The notes under the pieces were generated by a model, which worked only from the letters and a program-made list of their open reading frames with translations, did not search any database and was not told where the DNA came from. Below, one piece after another: positions 33,391-38,036 of a stretch of DNA of 38,036 nt; within the stretch, counting starts at the first letter, position 1, and each line of letters starts with the position of its first letter. A program made the position numbers and the translations under genes. Origin of the DNA: Hyphomicrobiales bacterium (GTDB lineage: Bacteria > Pseudomonadota > Alphaproteobacteria > Rhizobiales > Beijerinckiaceae); contig UCBZ01000041.1 in assembly GCA_900470775.1 (NCBI GenBank), positions 1 to 38,036 on the forward strand, written 5' to 3'.

Positions 33391-35268
33391 ATGATGGGTC
33401 AGGACCGCCCCCTGCGACAGCCGGCCTGGCGCCGGACTGCTGCGCGCGTCCTCGCCAACCTCGAATCCGTCCTGCAAGGGCTCGGCGCCGCGATCCTCGC
33501 CGCGCTCTTCCTCGTCGTGATGGCGGCCGTGGCCCGCCGCTACCTGTTCGGCGGCGGCTTCGTCTGGTCGGACGAGCTGGCGATCTGGCTGCATGTCGCG
33601 CTGATCGCGATCGGGGCGCCGCTTGCCGTCACCGGCGCCTTGTCGATGCGGCTCGATGTGCTGGTGCGGCTGCTGCCGCCGAGCGGCCGGTGGCTTGCAG
33701 ATGTTCTGGCCGGAGGCATCGCCGTGCAGGGCGCGCTGGTGCTGGCGGTCGGCGGCGCCAATGTCGCCCTGCTGGTCGGCGGTACCTCGACGGTACTCGG
33801 CCTGCCGGAATCACTCCGTTTCGCAATATTCGCACTCGGCGGCGGGCTGACGGTGCTGGTGCTCTCGCTACGGGCGGCGCTCGACCGGGGCTGGTCCGAT
33901 GCTCTGGCAGCGCTCCTGCTCGGTCTTGCCTTCTACAGCTTGGCGCAGCTTTCGACGGGCCTGTTCCTGGCGACGCCGAGCCTAGCGGCGGCCGTGCTGG
34001 CCGGCGCGGGGTTGCTGCTCGGCGCACCATTGCCGCTGGCCTTGCTGGCGGGCGCCTCGATCGCCAGCGCCTTTGGCGGGTTGCTGCCGGAACCGGCGAT
34101 CGTCCAGAACACGGTCGCCGGGGTCTCGAAATTCCTGCTGCTGGCGATCCCGTTCTTCCTGCTCGCGGGCGAGCTGTTGACCTCGGGGGGCCTCGCCGAG
34201 CGACTGGTGCGCTTCGCGGCGGCGCTCGTCGGGCACCGGCGCGCAGGGCTCGCCCAGACGGCGCTGGTCTCGAGCGTGCTGTTCTCGGGCGCTTCGGGTT
34301 CGTCGGTGGCGAATGCAGCGTTCGGGGCCAAGGTGATGGCGCCGACGCTGGTGGCGCGCGGCTATCCGCCGGCTCATGCGGCGGCGATCGTCGCCGGCGT
34401 CTCGATGCTCGACAACATCATCCCGCCCTCGATCGCCTTCCTGCTGCTGGCGACGGCGACCAATTTGTCGGTCGGGGCGTTGCTGGTCGGCGGCTTCGTG
34501 GCGGGTGGCGTGCTGGCGCTGGCGCTTGCCATCGGCATCCATCTGACGGTGCGCGACGTCGTCGATGCGACGCCAAAGGCGCCCACGCGCGAGCGGGCAT
34601 CGAGCCTCATCGGCGCGCTGCCGGCGATCGGGCTCGGGGTCGTGGTGGTCGTCGGCATTCGCTTTGGCGTCGTCACGGTGACGGAGGCCTCGGCGCTGGC
34701 GGTCACTTATGCGCTCGTGACCTGCCTGCTGCTGCGCAGCCTGAACGGCCGGGGCGTCCTGGTCGCGTTGCGCAGCACCGCCACGGAAGCCTCGGCCATC
34801 GGCCTGCTGATCGGTGCCTCGGCGCCCTTTGCCTTCCTGCTGGCGCTCGACCGGGTCTCGGACCTGATGGCGGGGCTGGTGACGGCGCTGGGTGGCGGAC
34901 CCTATGCGGTGATGCTGTTGTCGAATCTCGTGCTGCTGGTTGCCGGGCTGTTCCTCGACATCGGCGCCGCGATCCTCCTGTTGGCGCCGCTGCTGTTGCC
35001 GGTCGCGGTCGCGGCGGGGCTGGATCCGATTCAGTTCGGGGTCATCCTCGTGGTCAACCTGATGATCCATGGTCTGACGCCGCCGCTCGGCATACTCGTC
35101 TATGTCGTCAGCGGCATCACCCGCGTGCCGGCGGGCGCCGTGTTCAGGGCGGTACTGCCGCTGCTCGGCGTGCTGCTGGTCGCGCTTGCCGTGCTGTCGC
35201 TGGGCGCTGCCGCCTGGCCGTCGCTGGCGCCGTCCTCGCTTGCCCTTGGGCTCAAGGCGCTGTTCTGA
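33391..35268 (+). CDS. TRAP transporter fused permease (DctQ-DctM)
   Basis: 625 aa, about 16 membrane helices. Residues about 1-170 are the small DctQ subunit (ESVLQGLGAAILAALFLVVMAAVARRYLFGGGFVWSDELAIW). Residues about 195-620 are the large DctM subunit, with FSGASGSSVANAAFGAKVMAPTLVARGYPP and SMLDNIIPPSIAFLLL, the typical TRAP-M patterns. It imports a small organic acid with Na+. Binding is by a periplasmic DctP protein, and none is encoded next to it, so it is an orphan permease. The ATG at 33391 with GGGGAG upstream is chosen; the open frame to the left is repeat D sequence. It is followed 40 bp later by pncB on the same strand. Confidence 0.9.
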   Translation: MMGQDRPLRQPAWRRTAARVLANLESVLQGLGAAILAALFLVVMAAVARRYLFGGGFVWSDELAIWLHVALIAIGAPLAVTGALSMRLDVLVRLLPPSGRWLADVLAGGIAVQGALVLAVGGANVALLVGGTSTVLGLPESLRFAIFALGGGLTVLVLSLRAALDRGWSDALAALLLGLAFYSLAQLSTGLFLATPSLAAAVLAGAGLLLGAPLPLALLAGASIASAFGGLLPEPAIVQNTVAGVSKFLLLAIPFFLLAGELLTSGGLAERLVRFAAALVGHRRAGLAQTALVSSVLFSGASGSSVANAAFGAKVMAPTLVARGYPPAHAAAIVAGVSMLDNIIPPSIAFLLLATATNLSVGALLVGGFVAGGVLALALAIGIHLTVRDVVDATPKAPTRERASSLIGALPAIGLGVVVVVGIRFGVVTVTEASALAVTYALVTCLLLRSLNGRGVLVALRSTATEASAIGLLIGASAPFAFLLALDRVSDLMAGLVTALGGGPYAVMLLSNLVLLVAGLFLDIGAAILLLAPLLLPVAVAAGLDPIQFGVILVVNLMIHGLTPPLGILVYVVSGITRVPAGAVFRAVLPLLGVLLVALAVLSLGAAAWPSLAPSSLALGLKALF

Positions 35269-35308
35269 TGCGCCACCTTGAGACAGGCCAGGCCGACAGG
35301 ACGCCAGC

Positions 35309-36592
35309 ATGACGCTCACCGATATCGCGACGCGGACCTACAACCATGGCTGGCGGCTCGATCCGATCATCCGCAGCCTGCTCGACACGGATTTCTACAA
35401 GCTGCTGATGCTGCAGATGATACGGGCCTTCCATCCGGAGGTGCAGGTCACCTTCTCGCTGATCAACCGCTCCAGGCGTATCCGCCTGGCCGACATCGTC
35501 GACGAGGCGGAGCTGCGCGCCCAGCTCGACCATGCCCGCGAGGTCCGCTTCTCGAAGAAGGAGCTGATCTGGCTCGCCGGCAACTCGTTTTATGGCAGGA
35601 CGCAGATGTTCTCGCCGGAGTTCATCACCTGGCTCGCCGATTTCCGTCTGCCCGAATACGACCTTCGCAAGGTCGACGGGCAGTACGAGCTGCATTTCGA
35701 GGGGCCCTGGACACACACCACGATGTGGGAGGTGCCGGCGCTGGCGATCATCAACGAGCTCAGGGCACGCCGGGTCATGAACGGCCAGAAGCGCTTTGCG
35801 CTCGATGTGCTCTATGCCCGCGCCAAGGCCAAGATGTGGGACAAGGTCGAGCGGCTTCAGAAGCTGCCGAATCTTCGCCTGTCGGATTTCGGCACGCGAC
35901 GGCGCCACGGCCATCTCTGGCAGCGCTGGTGCGTCGAGGCCTTGAAAGAGGGGCTGGGACCGGCCTTCAGCGGCACCTCCAACGTGCTGCTGGCGATGGA
36001 CAACGATCTCGAGGCGATCGGCACCAACGCCCATGAACTGCCGATGGTGCTGGCCGCGCTCGCCGACAGCGACGAGGAACTGCGGCGCGCGCCCTATCGC
36101 GTGCTCGACGAATGGCGCCAGGTCTATGGTGGCAATCTGCTGATCGCGCTGCCCGACGCCTTCGGCACCACCGGCTTCCTGCGCGACGCGCCGGACTGGG
36201 TCGCCGACTGGACGGGTTTTCGCCCGGATTCGGCCCCGCCTATCCCGGCCGGCGAGGAGATCATCGCATGGTGGCGCGAGCGTGGGCGCGATCCCAGGGA
36301 GAAGCTGCTGGTCTTCTCTGACGGGCTCGATGTCGATGCGATCGAGCGCGTTCATCGTCATTTCGACGGCAAGGTCAGGATGGCCTTTGGCTGGGGCACG
36401 GATTTGACCAATGATCTCGTCGGCTGTTCGCCGGACGGTTCGCGTGCGCTCGATCCGATGTCGCTGGTCTGCAAGGTCTCGAAGGCGAATGGGCGGCCCG
36501 CGGTCAAGCTCTCCGATAACCCCGAGAAGGTTTCGGGGGAGGACGAAGCGGTGGCTCGTTACCGGCGGGTGTTCGGGGCCATGCTGGCGTAA
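35309..36592 (+). CDS. pncB: Nicotinate phosphoribosyltransferase PncB
   Basis: 427 aa. It makes nicotinate mononucleotide from nicotinate and PRPP with ATP, the entry of the NAD salvage pathway. Diagnostic motifs are [15 protein letters not shown] (24-38), the phosphate-binding region [10 protein letters not shown] (222-231) and His242 in GTNAHELPM, the residue phosphorylated in this family. The C-terminus [19 protein letters not shown] is typical. The length fits the E. coli-type enzyme (about 400) with a small extension. It has an ACAGGA ribosome site. Housekeeping gene at the right end of the accessory region. Confidence 0.96.
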   Translation: MTLTDIATRTYNHGWRLDPIIRSLLDTDFYKLLMLQMIRAFHPEVQVTFSLINRSRRIRLADIVDEAELRAQLDHAREVRFSKKELIWLAGNSFYGRTQMFSPEFITWLADFRLPEYDLRKVDGQYELHFEGPWTHTTMWEVPALAIINELRARRVMNGQKRFALDVLYARAKAKMWDKVERLQKLPNLRLSDFGTRRRHGHLWQRWCVEALKEGLGPAFSGTSNVLLAMDNDLEAIGTNAHELPMVLAALADSDEELRRAPYRVLDEWRQVYGGNLLIALPDAFGTTGFLRDAPDWVADWTGFRPDSAPPIPAGEEIIAWWRERGRDPREKLLVFSDGLDVDAIERVHRHFDGKVRMAFGWGTDLTNDLVGCSPDGSRALDPMSLVCKVSKANGRPAVKLSDNPEKVSGEDEAVARYRRVFGAMLA

Positions 36593-36661
36593 GAACCGAT
36601 GAAGAATGTTGCCATAATGTTCTCTTTTGTGCGATGGTGATCGCGGGTTGGGGAACTCGTC

Positions 36662-37573
36662 ATGGCACGCTGGCTGACCATGTTGGTGGCGATCGTCGTC
36701 GCACTCGCGGCCGCGACGATCTCGGAAGCGCAGACGCTTGGACGCGAGCGGCTCGACCAGCCGCGTGCGCTGAGCGAGGCCGAGATGGCGGCGCTACTGA
36801 CCGGCCTGTTAGGCGGTCGCACCGGCGTCACCGACTTGCGGATTGAACGCGGCGATGTCGTCTTCCGGGCGCCTCGCGGCCATGAAGTCAGGATGGGGCT
36901 GGCCCAGCTCAGCGCGAAGTTCAATGGATTGCCGGACGCGAAGAGCCGGCAGGGCGCCTTCGACAAGCTGGCGCAACGCGTCGCCGAGGCGGTGGCAGGC
37001 CAGCGGGTCCCCAAGCCGGAGGCCGAGGCGGCGCGGTTCCGCTCGACACTCGTGCTGGTTTTGAAGAACCGGTCCTATCTCGAGCAATTCGCCGGCATGG
37101 CGCGGAAGCAGGGCGTCTCCCAGGCCCGGCTCGTCCATGTTCCGCTCGCCGGGGACATCATCGTCGCGGTGGCGCGCGATCTGCCGAAGATGACGCGCTT
37201 CGTCACCGTCGGCGAGGGCGCAGACTACGGGATGAGCGACGCTGACATGCTCCGCGCGGCCATGGACAATTGGATCCGGCGCGTCAACAAATTGGAGATT
37301 CGGGAATTTGGTAAGCTGCGTGCCTTCCATGTCGGCAATGGCGACTACAATGCGTCGATCCTGATCTTGCCAAATCCCTGGAAGCACGTCACGAATCTGC
37401 CGCGCAGTGTCGCCATCGGCGTGCCGTCGCGCGACATGCTCGTTTTTGCCGACGCCGACGATCCCGAGGCGGTGGCGGCGCTGCGATCGCTGACGAAGGT
37501 TCCCGATGGCGGTTTCCCGGTGAGCAAACTGATCTACAGGCTCGGTCCCGAGGGGCTGGCAGTCATCCCGTGA
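36662..37573 (+). CDS. Secreted DUF1444 (YtpQ/UPF0354-like) protein
   Basis: 303 aa. The signal peptide is about 1-23 ([19 protein letters not shown] before QTLGRER), so the mature protein is exported. The region about 90-300 shows DUF1444 features: [37 protein letters not shown], then [14 protein letters not shown] and [19 protein letters not shown]. YtpQ of Firmicutes is a cytosolic protein of unknown function, so an exported member is somewhat unusual. The ATG follows TTGGGGAA. It stands alone between pncB and tuf. The biochemical role is unknown; family assignment is by pattern. Confidence 0.78.
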   Translation: MARWLTMLVAIVVALAAATISEAQTLGRERLDQPRALSEAEMAALLTGLLGGRTGVTDLRIERGDVVFRAPRGHEVRMGLAQLSAKFNGLPDAKSRQGAFDKLAQRVAEAVAGQRVPKPEAEAARFRSTLVLVLKNRSYLEQFAGMARKQGVSQARLVHVPLAGDIIVAVARDLPKMTRFVTVGEGADYGMSDADMLRAAMDNWIRRVNKLEIREFGKLRAFHVGNGDYNASILILPNPWKHVTNLPRSVAIGVPSRDMLVFADADDPEAVAALRSLTKVPDGGFPVSKLIYRLGPEGLAVIP

Positions 37574-37648
37574 GCCGCACGGCATCTGGTCGGGTGTAGC
37601 GCTGCGGCCGGGGCAGCGGCCGGTTGAAGGACCCGATCTGCGCAAACC

Positions 37649-37677
37649 TTGCATTGCTGGTGAAAACCCCCTAATGC
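37649..37677 (+). promoter_or_regulatory. Candidate tuf promoter
   Basis: TTGCAT (37649-37654), 17 nt and TAATGC (37672-37677) lie about 50 bp before the tuf ATG in a 152-bp gap. It leaves a leader of about 40 nt with AGG at 37718-37720 before GTGTCATG. The match is fair, and tuf needs a strong promoter if it does not depend on an upstream ribosomal operon. Confidence 0.4.
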
Positions 37678-37725
37678 GACCGCGTTTTCCGGCCGCGTAG
37701 GGCCGTCGATCAGGAACAGGGTGTC

Positions 37726-38036
37726 ATGGCCAAAGAGAAATTCGCTCGCACGAAGCCGCATTGCAACATTGGAACGATTGGTCACGTTGACCATGGCAAG
37801 ACGTCTTTGACGGCTGCGATCACGAAGATTCTGGCTGAGTCTGGTGGTGCGACGTTCACGGCCTATGACCAGATCGACAAGGCTCCCGAGGAGAAGGCCC
37901 GCGGCATCACGATCTCGACGGCCCATGTCGAGTACGAGACGGCAGCGCGTCACTATGCTCACGTCGACTGCCCCGGCCACGCCGACTATGTGAAGAACAT
38001 GATCACGGGTGCCGCCCAGATGGACGGCGCGATCCT
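37726..38036 (+). CDS. tuf: Elongation factor Tu, N-terminal part (cut by the window end)
   Basis: First 103 residues of EF-Tu, open at the window edge. GTP-binding motifs are G1 GHVDHGKT (19-26), switch I with ARGITI (residues about 58-63), and G3 DCPGH (81-85), then [16 protein letters not shown]. It delivers aminoacyl-tRNA to the ribosome. Codons such as GCT, GGT and ACG clusters differ from the C-ending bias of the neighbours, as expected for a highly expressed gene. In alphaproteobacteria one tuf copy lies in the fusA operon and another near secE-nusG; here the preceding gene is unrelated, which suggests the second type. The end lies beyond the window. Confidence 0.97.
   Translation, partial: MAKEKFARTKPHCNIGTIGHVDHGKTSLTAAITKILAESGGATFTAYDQIDKAPEEKARGITISTAHVEYETAARHYAHVDCPGHADYVKNMITGAAQMDGAI

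Noticed and set aside
36619..36632. GTTCTCTTTTGTGC upstream of the DUF1444 gene, resembling an alphaproteobacterial LexA box
   Set aside because: The second half is GTGC rather than GTTC and the spacing is one base short, so it is only a near match; no SOS gene is near.

Overview
The window is GC-rich chromosomal DNA from an alphaproteobacterium, most likely of the order Hyphomicrobiales; a Bosea-like organism is my best guess. The guess rests on gene style, dispersed palindromic repeats ending in GTCATCC/GGATGAC, and the number of Bug/TctC, HAAT-type ABC and FCD-GntR genes. It is not a species call. Core genes lie at the edges: the FtsK C-terminus at the left, then nicotinate phosphoribosyltransferase and the start of tuf (EF-Tu) at the right. 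Between them is a dense accessory catabolic and transport region with few core genes.

Layout. (1) 1-207 ftsK end, then palindromic repeat A. (2) 369-4801, minus strand: operon of a sugar-acid dehydratase (IlvD/Edd), an orphan TctC binding protein, a 3-hydroxyacyl-CoA-dehydrogenase-like enzyme and an Asp/Glu-racemase-like protein. A divergent FCD-GntR regulator (4866-5570) shares a 64-bp promoter region with it. (3) 5586-9340, minus strand: hydantoinase/oxoprolinase pair HyuB-HyuA. (4) 9427-12277, minus strand: EEP nuclease/phosphatase, phospholipase D (cardiolipin synthase type) and histidine phosphatase. A 70-aa FlbD-like protein follows on the plus strand. (5) 12671-17912: FCD-GntR regulator divergent from pdxA-like, tctC, tctB and tctA. 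(6) 17975-31711: a divergent pair of operons. On the minus strand are a quinone oxidoreductase, two SDRs and an FCD-GntR regulator. On the plus strand are an ABC binding protein, LivH, a fused LivM-LivG, LivF, an AroE-like protein, an SDR, an AcoA/AcoB-like fused E1 and a GMC oxidoreductase. (7) 31754-38036: nucleotide-sugar dehydrogenase, repeat D, fused TRAP permease, pncB, secreted DUF1444/YtpQ-like protein and tuf.

How the parts fit. At least three modules have the same design: an uptake system or binding protein, a set of oxidoreductases or lyases, and an FCD-type GntR regulator, often divergent. Substrates cannot be read from the sequence. The enzymes point to hydroxy acids, polyols or sugar acids, and acyloin-like ketones. 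Several enzymes lack residues that define the textbook activity of their family (PdxA-like, AroE-like, racemase-like), so the names should be read as folds, not reactions.

Most unusual features. The 13.7-kb region 17975-31711 looks like a self-contained catabolic locus of unknown substrate, with six stand-alone oxidoreductases and a fused thiamine-diphosphate E1 but no E2/E3. Palindromic repeats of one family sit between binding-protein and membrane-protein genes in two unrelated transporter operons. The dehydratase/regulator intergenic region has an operator-like inverted repeat overlapping two back-to-back -35 boxes and may produce leaderless mRNAs. No tRNA, rRNA, CRISPR array, insertion sequence or phage gene was seen. 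No gene-free stretch exceeds 300 bases.
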